Source: JBBTYZ01 sp038061595 (GTDB lineage: Bacteria; Patescibacteriota; Minisyncoccia; UBA6257; GWB1-50-10). From it: a stretch of 11,698 nt of DNA. The notes under the pieces are model-generated. The model was not told where the DNA came from and searched no databases. It was given only the letters and a program-made list of their open reading frames with translations. Of this stretch, positions 11,691 to 11,698 are shown piece by piece. The first letter of the stretch is position 1. Every line of letters begins with the position of its first letter. Location: assembly GCA_038061595.1 (NCBI GenBank), contig JBBTYZ010000033.1:1-11698 (forward strand). The letters run 5' to 3'. A program made the translations under genes and the position numbers.

Positions 11691-11698
11691 TTTTTGTG

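Noticed and set aside
1..11698. CRISPR arrays, insertion sequences, att sites or prophage genes
   Set aside because: There are no repeat-spacer series, no transposase or integrase motifs and no long terminal repeats; base composition looks even throughout.

Overview
The window looks like a chromosomal segment of a streamlined bacterium, most likely a Candidate Phyla Radiation / Patescibacteria (Parcubacteria-like) genome. The grounds are short, tightly packed genes, minimal versions of conserved proteins (MGMT, L35, L20, a half-size MFS protein), few visible Shine-Dalgarno sites, -10 boxes placed almost on start codons, and a membrane-tethered Clp ATPase. The lineage is inferred from style; there is no rRNA here to confirm it.

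Layout. (1) Positions 7-826, plus strand: smpB runs directly into and overlaps the tmRNA gene (ssrA), which ends in a processing-type hairpin and a two-way terminator. (2) 831-2626, minus strand: a receiver-domain protein that has lost its phosphoacceptor, dUTPase, a 277-bp gap with competing helices, and a YggT-family membrane protein, with terminators between them. (3) 2666-4184, plus strand: a back-to-back divergent promoter, an unrecognised small ORF, then infC (apparently with an AUU start), rpmI and rplT. Their terminator lies inside the converging ogt gene. (4) 4092-11690, minus strand: nine genes in one nearly gapless run. In transcription order they are a HIT hydrolase, a family-4-like uracil-DNA glycosylase, a small membrane protein, a membrane-anchored Clp-type AAA+ protein, a six-helix MFS-like protein, DNA polymerase X, a DUF1003 membrane protein, a Nudix hydrolase and a minimal O6-alkylguanine-DNA alkyltransferase.

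How they work together. smpB and ssrA supply ribosome rescue, and infC-rpmI-rplT supplies translation initiation and 50S assembly. The long minus-strand run mixes genome upkeep (uracil excision, PolX gap filling, alkyl reversal, Nudix/HIT nucleotide clearance, with dUTPase nearby keeping dUTP low) with a central membrane module. In that module three genes are joined by 4-nt and 1-nt overlaps: small membrane protein, Clp ATPase, half-MFS. The Clp protein is the most unusual item. Its first ATPase ring lacks Walker B acids and the Arg finger, and both rings lack the aromatic pore loops, yet the second ring keeps its ATPase motifs. This suggests a membrane-bound ATPase that does not thread substrates in the usual way.

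Other oddities are a glycosylase lacking all four iron-sulfur cysteines, a PolX with HxH changed to QxQ in its PHP domain, and smpB whose last codons and stop are the first 18 nt of tmRNA.
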